From positions 1-64,000 of the forward strand of contig JADYYE010000043.1 of the NCBI GenBank assembly GCA_020853815.1: 64,000 bases of DNA, given 5' to 3'. A program made the position numbers and the translations under genes. Positions 26,701 to 36,096 of the stretch are shown one piece after another; the stretch's first letter is position 1; every line of letters starts with the position of its first letter. The stretch is from Phycisphaerales bacterium (GTDB lineage Bacteria; Planctomycetota; Phycisphaerae; Phycisphaerales; UBA1924). The notes under the pieces are model-generated. The model saw only the letters and a list, made by a program, of their open reading frames with translations. It was not told where the DNA came from and made no database searches.

Positions 26701-27576
26701 ATGGGCGATACTCCCGCCAATCCGCCGCTGGTCCTGCGTCCCATCGCCTCGCTGGGGGCGTGGGTGATTGAAGTCGGCCTGTCGCTGGCGCGGGCGATGT
26801 CGTGGCTGGGGCGGTTCACGCGGTTTACGGGCGCGTTCTTCCTGGGTCTTCGCGCGGTGCGGACGTGGAACAAGCGTGACCGCCTGTGGGCGCAGGTGTT
26901 TTTCGTCGGGGCGGCGTCGGTGCCCGTGCTCGCGCTCACCGGCGCGTTCATCGGCATGATCCTGGCGATCGAGGGCTATCTCCAGTTCGCATCGATCGGG
27001 CAGGAGGGACGCCTGGGCGGCGTGATCAACGTGTCGCTGGTGAAGCAGATCGGCCCGGTGCTGGCGGCGGTCATGCTCGCGGGGCGCGTCGGCTGCGCGC
27101 TCACGGCTGAGCTTGGCTCGATGCGAGTGACGGAGCAGCTCGACGCGATGCGTGCGATGGCGGCGGACCCGATCCGCGTGCTGGTCGTGCCGCGGGTCTT
27201 GGCGTGCATATTGATGATCCCGCCGCTCACGCTGATCTCGAACGTGTGCGGCATCGGGGGCGGGTGGTACATCACGACGCGTTTCTACACGGCCGACCCG
27301 ACGCAGTACTGGCACTACACCGAGATGTTCGTGGGGTGGTTCGACATCGTGAACGGGCTGGTGAAGGCGGTGTTCTTCGGCGGGGCGATCGGGCTGATCG
27401 CGTGCTTCAAGGGGTTTAATTGCCGCCCGGGGGCCGAGGGCGTGGGTCGCGCGACGACGGAATCGTTCGTGACGAGCTTCCTGGCGATCATCATGATCAA
27501 CCTGGTTTTGGCGAAGGTCTTGAACGACGTCAAGATCATGATCCAGGGCGGTCAGATCGACTCGGTGTTCCGGTAA
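26701..27576 (+). CDS. MlaE-family lipid ABC transporter permease (orphan)
   Basis: 291 residues, no clear Shine-Dalgarno. After about 50 residues with an amphipathic helix, the protein has the MlaE/YrbE pattern: VPVLALTGAFIGMILAIEGYLQ, KQIGPVLAAVMLAGRVG, then TAELGSMRVTEQLDAMRAMA, the family signature. Five helices are predicted, and the tail is NLVLAKVLNDVKIMIQG. MlaE works with the ATPase MlaF and the substrate-binding MlaD to move phospholipids between membranes; neither partner is present nearby. It ends in TAA and is followed by repeat DNA. Confidence 0.9.
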   Translation: MGDTPANPPLVLRPIASLGAWVIEVGLSLARAMSWLGRFTRFTGAFFLGLRAVRTWNKRDRLWAQVFFVGAASVPVLALTGAFIGMILAIEGYLQFASIGQEGRLGGVINVSLVKQIGPVLAAVMLAGRVGCALTAELGSMRVTEQLDAMRAMAADPIRVLVVPRVLACILMIPPLTLISNVCGIGGGWYITTRFYTADPTQYWHYTEMFVGWFDIVNGLVKAVFFGGAIGLIACFKGFNCRPGAEGVGRATTESFVTSFLAIIMINLVLAKVLNDVKIMIQGGQIDSVFR

Positions 27577-28122
27577 AGCCTCGAAGAGAAGGCGTGTCAA
27601 CGCAGAGGGCGCAGAGAACGCAGAGAACGCAGAGAAGGAGGGGGAACACGAAGGGCGCGAAGGGATCGAAGTAGAGACCGAACGCGGAGGAATCAGAGGG
27701 AATCAGAGGAGCGCGGAGAGGAAGGGAATGGGAAGCGGAGAGGCGGCCTTCGGAGAGCGGACGCGATGCCTCACCACAGAGGCACCGAAGCACGGAGTGA
27801 GCACAGAGAAGAGGGGAGTCGGGAATCGGGAGCCGGAATGGGGATGAGGAGAGGATTCAACGCGGAGGGCGCAGAGAACGCAGAGAAGGAGGGGGAACTC
27901 GAAGGGCGCGAAGAGATCGAAGAAGAGGCCGAACGCGGAGGAATCAGAGGGAATCAGAGGAGCACGGAGAGGCATGGGGAGTCGGGAATGGGGAGTGGTG
28001 AAGCGGTGCGGTTTCAACGTTGAGGGCGGGGGGTAGAGCCGAGAACGGAGCCTCCGCACGGAAGGCACGCGAACTCGATTGAGTCGAACTTCCGGCGATG
28101 GTGTCTTGGTTTGCTGCCCGGT
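27577..28122. other. 546-bp interval dominated by two purine-rich repeat blocks
   Basis: Blocks at about 27597-27725 and 27765-27985 repeat the same phrases: CGCAGAGAACGCAGAGAA, GAAGGGCGCGAAGGGATCGA, GAATCAGAGGGAATCAGAGG, and a CTCACCACAGAGGCACCGAA phrase at about 27772 shared with 15351. About 27985-28122 is unique sequence without a recognisable gene or terminator. Confidence 0.65.
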
Positions 28123-28986
28123 TCACGCCCGGCGGTCGTGCTTCTCGGGATCGACCAGCACGGCGTACATCGAGGCCGGATTCCAATCGAGCGAGGCGTC
28201 GATCGCGCGGGCTTGGCGCCACGCGTTGGCGTAGAGCGTGGGGTGTCGTGAACGCCCGTCTTTGCGGCCGCGAGTGGTCGGGTGGGTGATGAGCGAGGCG
28301 TGCAGGCGATTGGTGCCGGCGCCGCCGAAGCGGAAGATGTCGCCTGTGGGGAAGATGTCGCGGAGGCAGCGCGGCGAGTACTGACGCCAGCCGTGCGGCC
28401 CGTAGAGCTCCAGGGCAGCCTCTCCGGGAACGAAGTGGGCCTGGATTCCGTGTGGAGCGAGGCGAGAGCGCAGGCGTTCGACGGCGCCACGATCGTCTTC
28501 GATGTGTTCCAGGGCCGTCGCGGAAACAAGCACGTCCGCTCGCGGGATCCGATCGAGATCGATCGTGGCGATGTCTCCGACGATGAGACTCGGGCGAAGG
28601 AACCCGATCGGCTGATCGCTCCAGTTCTTGCGTTGCACGATGTCGATCCCGATGTAGTCACCGGCGAGCCCCGCGGCGCTGAGATGAGGTGCGATGAAGC
28701 CCGCGCCACAGCCGAGGTCGACGATCGTGATCTGCGTCGAGCCGAACCGCTCGGAGAGAATCCGCCCGATCCAAGAGAAGAACGCGGCCGCATCATGGCG
28801 CGCGGGTGACCAGATCGGATTGAACTCCGCGGGTGCGGGTCCGGGTTGCGTCATCACGCCCTCGCGGGCCGAGCGGGCGGCGTTGGACGCGTTTCGCTCG
28901 CGGTGGAACTGCATGTACGCACGATACTCGGGGCTCGAAAGCGGCCGGTCGCCATTGATCGCGGCCGGTTCGGCGATCATCGTCAT
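28123..28986 (-). CDS. class I SAM-dependent methyltransferase
   Basis: 287 residues. A motif I glycine loop, ITIVDLGCGAGFIAPHL, is at about residues 85-101, followed by DYIGIDIV (acidic end of strand 2), GDIATIDLDRIPRADVLVSA and LEHIEDDRGAVERLRSRL as in Methyltransf_11/23 folds. The N-terminal 75 residues and the C-terminal part are not typical of a named subgroup, so the substrate is unknown. The protein is probably cytosolic. It stands alone between repeat DNA and a membrane-protein gene. Confidence 0.8.
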   Translation of the reverse strand: MTMIAEPAAINGDRPLSSPEYRAYMQFHRERNASNAARSAREGVMTQPGPAPAEFNPIWSPARHDAAAFFSWIGRILSERFGSTQITIVDLGCGAGFIAPHLSAAGLAGDYIGIDIVQRKNWSDQPIGFLRPSLIVGDIATIDLDRIPRADVLVSATALEHIEDDRGAVERLRSRLAPHGIQAHFVPGEAALELYGPHGWRQYSPRCLRDIFPTGDIFRFGGAGTNRLHASLITHPTTRGRKDGRSRHPTLYANAWRQARAIDASLDWNPASMYAVLVDPEKHDRRA

Positions 28987-29102
28987 GGCCTACCAATCGT
29001 CGAAACCGGGCCACCCTCTTCAGGATTCCTGCGCCGGCGCGCCGGGCGTTCCTCGGCATGAAGCCGGACGGGCGGAAGACGATTCGCTTGTCCAGACTGG
29101 CA

Positions 29103-29882
29103 TCACGCCCGCGCGGGAAGGGGCGTCCTGCGCGAGGCGGCGACCACGAGCATCGCGATCATGCCGATGGTGGCGAAGCCCGAGGCGGGGAGCGTCCAGC
29201 CCATGGCGGCCAGGCCGTCGTTGCGAAACTCGGGGCTCGGGCCGTCGGTCTTGGGCATAACCATGAGGGCGGCCTCGAACTCCCAGGTCTTTTCGCGGAG
29301 TTGCGGGACGGCTAGCTCGCGGCCTTCGCGCTCGGCCTTGGCGCGGGAGCGTTTGTTGGGGAAGGCCAATTTCTGGTGCGCGAAGCCGCCCTCGGGGAGG
29401 AACTCGTAGAAATCGAAGGTCCAGCGGTGCTTGTTGATTTCGCCCCATGTGGTCGGGTCGGCGCCGGGCTCGGGCGTGCGCGTCACGATGACCAGGCGAT
29501 CACGCACCGCGCCGGCGTTCATCTTGGCCTGGAGCTCGGGGAGGTCCATGTTGGTCGCCGACGCGAAGCGGAGCACGCCCATCCAGTCGTCGTGCGGCGC
29601 CAGGCCGGGCAGGCGTGGGTCGAGCGGAAGGACCACGGGGAGCGAGAGCTTTGCGTCGCCGTAGGCCACGATGAGCTTCTTGCCGGAGGGCGATGCCTCG
29701 TCGAGCAGCGAGACGGGGCGTCCGGCGTAGTTGAACTCGCGGACGCCGACGCGCTTGAAGGCGAACTGCTCGCGCGGGTTCTCGCGGTGGTACGAGCCGA
29801 CGCGACGGGCGGCGGAGATGCCCGAGCCGATGGCCGCGGCGGCGAGGAGGGCGGCGAGGAGGATGGCCGTGGCGCGAGTCAT
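29103..29882 (-). CDS. membrane-anchored protein of unknown function downstream of the oxidase operon
   Basis: 259 residues from an ATG at 29882. A hydrophobic segment at residues 4-22 (ATAILLAALLAAAAIGSG) and another near the C-terminus (ATIGMIAMLVVAASRR) flank a soluble domain of about 200 residues with no recognised motif. There are no Cys pairs or CxxCH sites. It reads in the same direction as the cytochrome oxidase operon but lies beyond that operon's terminator (29961-29989). A role in respiration is only suggested by position. Confidence 0.6.
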   Translation of the reverse strand: MTRATAILLAALLAAAAIGSGISAARRVGSYHRENPREQFAFKRVGVREFNYAGRPVSLLDEASPSGKKLIVAYGDAKLSLPVVLPLDPRLPGLAPHDDWMGVLRFASATNMDLPELQAKMNAGAVRDRLVIVTRTPEPGADPTTWGEINKHRWTFDFYEFLPEGGFAHQKLAFPNKRSRAKAEREGRELAVPQLREKTWEFEAALMVMPKTDGPSPEFRNDGLAAMGWTLPASGFATIGMIAMLVVAASRRTPLPARA

Positions 29883-29960
29883 GGAGGGATGGTAGCGCCG
29901 CAACCTGCGGCGACGGACGAACTCCGTCCGCACGCGTGGCCGAGCCAGAGCTTGCGATCG

Positions 29961-29989
29961 AAAAAAAAGCCCGCCTCGGAGAGGCGGGC
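29961..29989 (-). terminator. intrinsic terminator of the actABCDEF-cox operon
   Basis: Read leftward, a 9-bp stem GCCCGCCTC/GAGGCGGGC with loop TCC is followed by eight T. It lies 30 bp past the cox4 stop. The stem is the same as in the 97-98 bp elements at 23.8 and 46.6 kb, but their flanks are absent here. Confidence 0.92.
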
Positions 29990-30018
29990 GAGCCATCGCA
30001 TCGTGTCGGCGCTCAGGG

Positions 30019-30768
30019 TCAGTGCCCGGACTTCGCCGGTTCGGCGTGGCCATCGGCCGGGGCGGCGGTGTCGAAGAGGCCCGGGGTGGTGCCGGAGCGC
30101 GGCCGGCTCTGGTTGGCCATGTTGGGCCAGGGCGAGGTGGCGTCGGGCTTGGCGTGCGAGCCGGCGTGCAGGTGGGCCTCGTGCTCAAGCTCGTTGAACT
30201 TTTCCGCGCCGACCTTTTCGAGGAGGCGGTTGCGGGCGTGCAGGTAGAGGGGCTGGCTGGGGGCGACGCGTTCTTCGGTGCCGTCGTCCTTCTTTTCGTA
30301 GCGGTTGATGTGGGAGCCGCCGGTGCCGCCCTTGATGACCTCTTCGGCCTTCCAGGAATAGATGCGGTTGCGGACGCCCAGGTCCATGGCGGTGAAGCCC
30401 ATGAAGAGGATGACGCCGAAGAGGCAGAAGAGGAAGATGACACTGTTGATGGGGTTGTCGTAGCGGAGCTGCATGAAGTACATGGCGACGATGGTCGCCT
30501 TGACGACGGCGATCGAGAGCGCGACCACAACGTTCACCCAGCCGGGGAGGACGATGTGGAAGAACTGCTGGGCCCAGTGCTCGGCGCGCGAGGCGAAGAC
30601 GGTCGCGGCGGTGAGCACGAGCAGGAGCGTGAGCACGGTTCGCAGGGTCATCACGGGAAGGATGACGTGCCCGTGCTTGTGGCCGGACTCGAACCCGTGG
30701 GGGTCGACCTGCTCGGCGTCGCTTTTGGCGAAGTTCGGGTGGGGATGGACGTGGTCGTGGTGGGCCAT
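30019..30768 (-). CDS. cytochrome c oxidase subunit IV-like protein with long C-terminal extension
   Basis: 249 residues. A His-rich, acidic N-terminus of about 30 residues is followed by three helices (MTLRTVLTLLLVLTAATVFA, VNVVVALSIAVVKATIVAMY, SVIFLFCLFGVILFMGFTAM), the layout of prokaryotic COX4 (CtaF/CyoD-like) proteins; KATIVAMYFMQL is the family signature. The typical protein ends soon after helix three, but this one adds about 120 polar residues that face the membrane surface. It is last in the operon, 35 bp after coxC, and is a non-catalytic assembly or stability subunit. Confidence 0.82.
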   Translation of the reverse strand: MAHHDHVHPHPNFAKSDAEQVDPHGFESGHKHGHVILPVMTLRTVLTLLLVLTAATVFASRAEHWAQQFFHIVLPGWVNVVVALSIAVVKATIVAMYFMQLRYDNPINSVIFLFCLFGVILFMGFTAMDLGVRNRIYSWKAEEVIKGGTGGSHINRYEKKDDGTEERVAPSQPLYLHARNRLLEKVGAEKFNELEHEAHLHAGSHAKPDATSPWPNMANQSRPRSGTTPGLFDTAAPADGHAEPAKSGH

Positions 30769-30803
30769 GGGTTCCTCCGCGATGGGGCGCGGGATGCGGG
30801 CGA

Positions 30804-31490
30804 TCAGCCGATGAGGTACAGGAGGGGGAAGAGGAAGATCCAGATGAGGTCGACGAGGTGCCAGTAGAGGCCGACGACTTCAACGCCGGTGTAGTGATGG
30901 GGGCCGTAGTGCCCCTTGCGGGCTTTGAGATAGACCCAGAAGATGAGGGACATTCCAATGAGGACGTGGAGGGCGTGGATGCCCGTGCCGCAGTAATAGA
31001 TGCCCCACCAGAGGGGCTCGTGGGGATCGGTGGCGAAGGGGTAGGCGAAGAAAGAGCCGCCCGGGGCCTTGCCGGCGGACCACTTGGGGATGTACTCGAA
31101 GGTGAGCTTGATGGCGATGAACGCCGCGCCGCAGAGCACGGTGATGAGCAGGTTGCGCTTCAGGGCCGCCTGGTTGTTGAGCTGTGCGTGGTGGATGCTG
31201 ACGGCCATGGTGTAGCTGGAGACGAGCAGGACCACGGTGTTCAGACCACCCCAGCGCCAATCGAGGTAGGCCGAGCCGTTGGCCCACGCCTCGGGGTAGA
31301 GCATTCGGAAGATGGCATACCCGACGAAGATGCCGGCGAAGAGCAGCACTTCGGTGGTGAGGAAGAGCCACATGCCGAGCTTGCACGCGTCGAACTCTTC
31401 TTCCTTGCTGCGATAGTGATTCGCGGCCTGGTATTTCTTCCAGAGCGGCGCGTCGCCGGAAGATGTGGAATGTGCCGGGAGGGTGCTCAT
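30804..31490 (-). CDS. ctaE: cytochrome c oxidase subunit III
   Basis: 228 residues, five predicted helices, the short form of subunit III. Landmarks are KLGMWLFLTTEVLLFAGIFV (with the conserved Glu), NTVVLLVSSYTMAVSIHHAQ, GTGIHALHVLIGM and VGLYWHLVDLIWIFLFPLLY. It packs against subunit I in the membrane and supports proton uptake. It is between coxA and cox4 in the operon. Confidence 0.95.
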   Translation of the reverse strand: MSTLPAHSTSSGDAPLWKKYQAANHYRSKEEEFDACKLGMWLFLTTEVLLFAGIFVGYAIFRMLYPEAWANGSAYLDWRWGGLNTVVLLVSSYTMAVSIHHAQLNNQAALKRNLLITVLCGAAFIAIKLTFEYIPKWSAGKAPGGSFFAYPFATDPHEPLWWGIYYCGTGIHALHVLIGMSLIFWVYLKARKGHYGPHHYTGVEVVGLYWHLVDLIWIFLFPLLYLIG

Positions 31491-31541
31491 CAGTGAATCC
31501 TCGCGGGGCGAAGGCCCGCCCCGTGGTTAGGCGTCATCGTC

Positions 31542-33305
31542 TCAGTGCTTGTCCGCGGTGAAGTTGGACGCCGGGATGGGGTAGTCCTTGGGGTCCCAGT
31601 GAGGCGGGACGGTGGTCTCGAAGTCGTACGGGCCGTGCTTGACGAGCGGCTCGTGATGGAAGTTGTGCTCGATGGGCGGGCTGTCGGTCTCCCACTCGAG
31701 CGAGAGGCCGCCCCAGGGGTTCTTGGGCGCCGGTCGTCCGGCGACGAGGGAATGGATGAAGACGAAGAGGTGGACGAGGAAGCCGAGAAGGAGGATGAAC
31801 GAGCCGTAGGTGCTCCACTGGTGGAGTTCGGTGAACTCGGGGATGTAGGTGGCGTAACGGCGGGGCATGCCGCGGGTTCCGAGGATGAACTGGGTGAAGA
31901 AGGTGAGGTTAAAGCCGATGAAGACGAGGCAGGCGCCGACGATGGCCCAGCGTTCGTTGTACATCCTGCCGAACATCTTGGGCCACCAATGGTGGATGCC
32001 CGCGACGAAGGAGATGATGGTTCCGCCCATCATGACGTAGTGGAAGTGGGCGACGACGAAGTAGGAATCGTGGAGGTGGAGATCGGTGGAGAGGGTTCCC
32101 AGGGGGAGGCCGGTGAGGCCGCCGATGGTGAAGAGGAAGAGGAAGAAGAGGGCGTAGACCATGGGCGCGGTGAACTGGATGGAGCCCTTGTAGAGGGTGG
32201 CGACCCAGTTGAAGACCTTGACGGCGGTCGGGATCGCGACCAGGAAGGTCAGCGCGGAGAAGACGGCGGAGGCCATCTCGCCCATGCTGGCGAACATGTG
32301 ATGTCCCCAGACGAGGAACGAGACGAAGGCGACGCCGAGCGAGGCGAAGGCCATGGCGCGGTAGCCGAAGATCTTCTTGTGGGCGTGGACGGTGATGAGC
32401 TCGCTGATGATGCCGAAGGCGGGCAGGATCATGACGTAGACGACGGGGTGGCTGTAGAACCAGAAGAAGTGCTGGAAGAGGACGGGGTCGCCGCCGATGG
32501 CGGGGTCGAAGATGCCGACGTGGAAGAGTCGCTCGAAGATGAGGAGCAGGAGGGTGATGCCGATGACGGGCGTGGCGAGCACCTGGATGATGGCGGTGGA
32601 GTAGATGGCCCAGACGAAGAGGGGCATGTCGAACCAGCCCATGCCGGGGGCGCGGAGCTTGTGGACGGTGACGACGAAGTTGAGACCGGTGAGGATGGAG
32701 CTGAAGCCGAGGACGAACGCCGCGCCGATCATGAGCACGACGCGCATGTAGACGTCCCAGTCGGTGGACGTGCTGTAGGGGGTGTAGAAGGTCCAGCCGG
32801 TATCGACGCCGCCCATGATGATGGAGACGACGCCGAGCACGGAGCCGACGACGTAGACCCACCAGCTGAGGAGGTTCAGTCGTGGGAAGGCGACGTCCTT
32901 GGCGCCGAGCATGATGGGGAGAAGGAAGTTGCCAAGGGCGCTTGGGATTCCGGGCACGATGACCATGAAGACCATGATCGCGCCGTGAAGGGTGAAGATG
33001 CGGTTGTAGATGGCGTGTCCGGCCGCCACGGCGCCGCCGGCGTCCTGGAAGACCTGGCCGGTCACCTTGCCGTTGACCATGGTGGTCGGCTGGAAGAGCT
33101 CGACGCGGACGGCGAGGGCGGCGACGCCGCCGAGGAAAAAGAGGGTGAGCACGGCGGCGAGGTACATGACGCCCAGCTTCTTGTGGTCGATCGTGGTGGC
33201 CCACGCCCACATGGTGGAGACCAGGCCGCCCTTGGGCGCCAGGTAGCTTCCCTCGTCGTGGTGCCCGCCGACCGCGTGCGAACCGTGATGATTGATCGTG
33301 CTCAT
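31542..33305 (-). CDS. ctaD: cytochrome c oxidase subunit I
   Basis: 587 residues from the ATG at 33305; a GTG at 33344 would add 13 residues and neither has a clear Shine-Dalgarno. Twelve helices. Haem and copper ligands are in [12 protein letters not shown] (low-spin haem His), [20 protein letters not shown] (Cu-B His with the cross-linked His-Tyr motif) and [10 protein letters not shown] (Cu-B His pair); [17 protein letters not shown] carries the high-spin and second low-spin haem His. The YSHPVVY sequence marks an A-type haem-copper oxidase with the D/K-channel type helix VI. It reduces oxygen to water. It takes electrons from alternative complex III via the fused cytochrome c domain of subunit II. 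Confidence 0.97.
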   Translation of the reverse strand: MSTINHHGSHAVGGHHDEGSYLAPKGGLVSTMWAWATTIDHKKLGVMYLAAVLTLFFLGGVAALAVRVELFQPTTMVNGKVTGQVFQDAGGAVAAGHAIYNRIFTLHGAIMVFMVIVPGIPSALGNFLLPIMLGAKDVAFPRLNLLSWWVYVVGSVLGVVSIIMGGVDTGWTFYTPYSTSTDWDVYMRVVLMIGAAFVLGFSSILTGLNFVVTVHKLRAPGMGWFDMPLFVWAIYSTAIIQVLATPVIGITLLLLIFERLFHVGIFDPAIGGDPVLFQHFFWFYSHPVVYVMILPAFGIISELITVHAHKKIFGYRAMAFASLGVAFVSFLVWGHHMFASMGEMASAVFSALTFLVAIPTAVKVFNWVATLYKGSIQFTAPMVYALFFLFLFTIGGLTGLPLGTLSTDLHLHDSYFVVAHFHYVMMGGTIISFVAGIHHWWPKMFGRMYNERWAIVGACLVFIGFNLTFFTQFILGTRGMPRRYATYIPEFTELHQWSTYGSFILLLGFLVHLFVFIHSLVAGRPAPKNPWGGLSLEWETDSPPIEHNFHHEPLVKHGPYDFETTVPPHWDPKDYPIPASNFTADKH

Positions 33306-33396
33306 GTCTTCAGTCCCGTCCGCTTTGGCGGCTTTCTCACTCACGCGGGGGCGCCGGGCGTTCCGGTCGGCTCCGCGGCATTGGTCGGAGTCCTGC

Positions 33397-34494
33397 TTAC
33401 TTCTGGCCTTCCGCCGGCTTGTGATTCACGCTGATGGTCTTCATGTATTCGATGATGGCGGTGACGTCGTCCTCGGAGAGGATGCCCTTGTAGGGCTGCA
33501 TCTGCGGCGGGAAGCCGGCGACGATTCTTTTGGCGGGCTCGTAGATCGATTCGCGGACGTAGGCATCGTCGACCACGCCGGAGGTGCCGTCGGTGAAGGT
33601 CTCGGTCTTGCCGAACATGTCCTTCCAGGACGGGCCGACGTTCTTGGAGCCGTCGATCGAATGGCACGACGCGCACTGGATGGTGTGGAGGCGCTTGCCC
33701 TTCTCGACGGGAGTGAGGCCCGCGCTGCTCCAGCCGTCGACGATTTTGGCCCAGGTCTCGCGCGGGACCATGCGGACGACGGCGGCCATCTCGGAGTGGG
33801 AATCGCCGCAGTACTCGGCGCAGAAGAGCCAGTGATCTTCGTACGGCGTGCCGGCAAAGGGGCCGGCCTCGAGCTTCTTGTCGCCCTTGATGGGCCCGGA
33901 GGTGAAGCCGTAGTAGGTGTAGCGGTTGGGCATGACGTCGAACTTGCCGCGGAAGTCGGGGACCCAGAAGCTGTGGATGACGTCGCTGGAGATCATGCGG
34001 AGCTTGACGGGCGACTCGGCGGGCATGTAGAAGATCGGGATTTCCTTGGCGGAGCCCAGCTTTTCGCGTTCGGTCGATTCCGCGCCGTTGGGATAGATGA
34101 TGCGCCAGTCCCACTTGGCGGCCCGGACGTCCATCTCGATCGCGCCGGCCGGCGCGACGGAGAGGTCGAGATAGCCCTGGAAGCCCTTGAAGAACATGAC
34201 GGCGAGGATTCCCAGCGGGATCACGGTCCACAGGGTCTCCAGCACGGTGTTGTGCGAGGAGCTGACGAGGGCGACGGGCGTCGCGCGGCGCTTGTACTGC
34301 ACGCTCCAGAGCACGGTCAGGCCCATGAGCACGACAAAGAAGAACGCCGAGATCCAGAAGATCCAGGCGAAGGTCTCCTCGACCATCTCGGCGTGGTGCC
34401 CGGAGCCCCCGGTGCCGAAGATGAAATCGCGGAGTGCGTTGCCCTCGGCGAGGGTCGCGCTCAACGGGCCGTGCTCGAACAAGGAAGTCATCAT
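33397..34494 (-). CDS. ctaC: cytochrome c oxidase subunit II with fused cytochrome c domain (caa3 type)
   Basis: 365 residues from an ATG at 34494 (or the next codon, 34491), preceded by a GGTGAGG motif. Two N-terminal helices ([38 protein letters not shown]) are followed by a cupredoxin domain. The Cu-A ligands appear in [14 protein letters not shown] and [13 protein letters not shown] (CxxxCxxxHxxM). A C-terminal cytochrome c domain with CASCH (about residue 260) and an axial Met near PQMQPYKG follows. The fused haem lets it accept electrons directly from a membrane complex. Confidence 0.96.
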   Translation of the reverse strand: MMTSLFEHGPLSATLAEGNALRDFIFGTGGSGHHAEMVEETFAWIFWISAFFFVVLMGLTVLWSVQYKRRATPVALVSSSHNTVLETLWTVIPLGILAVMFFKGFQGYLDLSVAPAGAIEMDVRAAKWDWRIIYPNGAESTEREKLGSAKEIPIFYMPAESPVKLRMISSDVIHSFWVPDFRGKFDVMPNRYTYYGFTSGPIKGDKKLEAGPFAGTPYEDHWLFCAEYCGDSHSEMAAVVRMVPRETWAKIVDGWSSAGLTPVEKGKRLHTIQCASCHSIDGSKNVGPSWKDMFGKTETFTDGTSGVVDDAYVRESIYEPAKRIVAGFPPQMQPYKGILSEDDVTAIIEYMKTISVNHKPAEGQK

Positions 34495-34501
34495 CGACGC
34501 C

Positions 34502-35530
34502 TCACCTTCCGGCGACGGCCGGGCCACGCGCGCCCGCCATCGACCGGCTACTTGAACTCAACAGATCACCATCGAGCATCGCGGCACGCCGTCGACGCTT
34601 GAGAACCTCGGACACGCGGAGACCGATCACCAGCCCGCCCAGACCCAGCAGCGTCAGCCCGCCGCCGAGCTGCATGACGCGGAAGGCCTTGACGGCGTAG
34701 CCGCCGGAGGCGGCGTCGTACATGTAGCAGAAGCCGACGACGCGGTCGGCGATGGTCTTGCTGATCTTGCCCTCGGACGCCTCCAGGATCGCGAGCTTGA
34801 CCTGGGTGGCCTGGTCCTTGCCCGCGTAGCCGTACATGTATCGCGCGATGCGCCCGTCGGGGGTGATGAGCATGTAGCCGATGGGGTGCCCGTATTCGCC
34901 GTTGGGGAGCTTGGTGAAGCTCCAGCCCATGGCGTCGGCGAGGGCCTTGGAGGTCTCGGCGGGCGAGGTGTGGAAGTGCCACCCGCCGGCGACGCCGGTT
35001 TCCTTGCCGCGGTTGTAGGACTCGAGTTGGTTGACCTTGTAGGCGTTGGCCTCGGCGGTCGTCTCGTCGGGGTTGATGGTGAAGACCAGGGCGTTGAAGT
35101 CCCGGCCGACGGAGTAGGAGATTTCGTTGTACGCCTCGGTGAGCTTGGCGATGACGACGGAGCAGACGACGGGGCAGCGGTAGTAGCCGAGCACGAGCAC
35201 GGTGGGCTTGCCGTGGCGCTGGCCGTCCTCGCCGAGCGGGAAGTAATCGCCGAGCTTGACCTTGGCTCCGTCGCTGTTGGTGAACTCAAGATCGAACGGG
35301 AGCGCGGCGCCGAGCTTCTCGTCCACGTCAAGGCGTTTGATCGCCTCGGGCTGCTGATTGAGCACGCCGCCGGAGAATTGGGCATTGGTAACGGCGGGCG
35401 CGCCCGTGAGGGCGGCAAGCAGGCCCGCGAGTCGCCCGAACCAGGCGGCGCGGGCGAACCGACCAGCGCGCGGCGGCGTCCGCGAGTCGTGCTCGCGGGT
35501 CCTCGTCGGGTTGGTCGTGGTGGGCGTCAT
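34502..35530 (-). CDS. SCO family copper chaperone with C-terminal membrane anchor
   Basis: 342 residues. A signal peptide (cut near APAVTNA-Q) is followed by a thioredoxin-fold SCO domain. The copper site is CPVVC in GYYRCPVVCSVVIAKL, and the distal His is in GGWHFHTS. SCO proteins insert copper into the Cu-A site of subunit II, whose gene follows eight bases downstream. A helix near the C-terminus (GGGLTLLGLGGLVIGLRVSE) anchors the protein in the membrane, and a basic cytosolic tail ends it. This C-terminal anchor is a variation on the more usual N-terminal anchor. Confidence 0.92.
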   Translation of the reverse strand: MTPTTTNPTRTREHDSRTPPRAGRFARAAWFGRLAGLLAALTGAPAVTNAQFSGGVLNQQPEAIKRLDVDEKLGAALPFDLEFTNSDGAKVKLGDYFPLGEDGQRHGKPTVLVLGYYRCPVVCSVVIAKLTEAYNEISYSVGRDFNALVFTINPDETTAEANAYKVNQLESYNRGKETGVAGGWHFHTSPAETSKALADAMGWSFTKLPNGEYGHPIGYMLITPDGRIARYMYGYAGKDQATQVKLAILEASEGKISKTIADRVVGFCYMYDAASGGYAVKAFRVMQLGGGLTLLGLGGLVIGLRVSEVLKRRRRAAMLDGDLLSSSSRSMAGARGPAVAGR

Positions 35531-35591
35531 TGGCCTGCTGGTCCTGCTCCGTTCCGGGTTCGCGCGCGTTGGCCGGTGCGATTCGGCGTGC

Positions 35592-35978
35592 TTACTTCTT
35601 TTCGGCGTACTTGGCGACCACGCGGTCCATGGCCTGGCCGACGGGGATGCGGTACATGCCCGGCTTGTCGGCGACGACGCCGTATTCGCCCTGTTCCTTG
35701 GTGATGCGTTCCTTGGTCGCGTTGGCGTCGGCGCTCATGACCGTGGTCTCTTCGCGGGCGGCGCGGGTCTGCCACGCGAAGTGATTGAAGAAGACCACGA
35801 GCAGGCCGACGGTGACAAAGACGCTCATGGTGAGCACGAAGAACGAGACCAAGAGCGACGTGGCGCTGGCGGTCGCGGTGTGCTCACCCTGGGGCACGCC
35901 CTCCTCGGCCGAGTGGCGGTGCCAGGTGTCCGGGTGCTCGTGCTCTTGGGGCAGGAAATGTGCTTCGTGCTTGGACAT
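35592..35978 (-). CDS. small His-rich single-pass membrane protein of the ACIII-oxidase operon
   Basis: 128 residues. The first 35 residues are rich in His and Glu (HEAHFLPQEHEHPDTWHRH). One membrane helix is at about 42-66 (LLVSFFVLTMSVFVTVGLLVVFF). The C-terminal 60 residues are soluble and end GMYRIPVGQAMDRVVAKYAE. There are no haem or iron-sulfur motifs. Its place between actF and the SCO gene, inside an otherwise fully assigned operon, suggests a structural or assembly role in the respiratory supercomplex; the His-rich end could bind metal. No family name was recognised. Confidence 0.75.
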   Translation of the reverse strand: MSKHEAHFLPQEHEHPDTWHRHSAEEGVPQGEHTATASATSLLVSFFVLTMSVFVTVGLLVVFFNHFAWQTRAAREETTVMSADANATKERITKEQGEYGVVADKPGMYRIPVGQAMDRVVAKYAEKK

Positions 35979-36096
35979 GCGACTGAACCACCTTGGTCTT
36001 CGCCGGCTCTCGTCGAACCGGAGTCATCTTTGCCGAACCAAACCACGCTCTTCCACGCCGATCTTCGCCGAATCCCGGCGAAGTCAGCCGTCAAAC

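Noticed and set aside
31545-33434. Long open frame on the + strand opposite coxA
   Set aside because: It mirrors the codon pattern of coxA in GC-rich DNA; the product is acidic and low-complexity with no domain signals.
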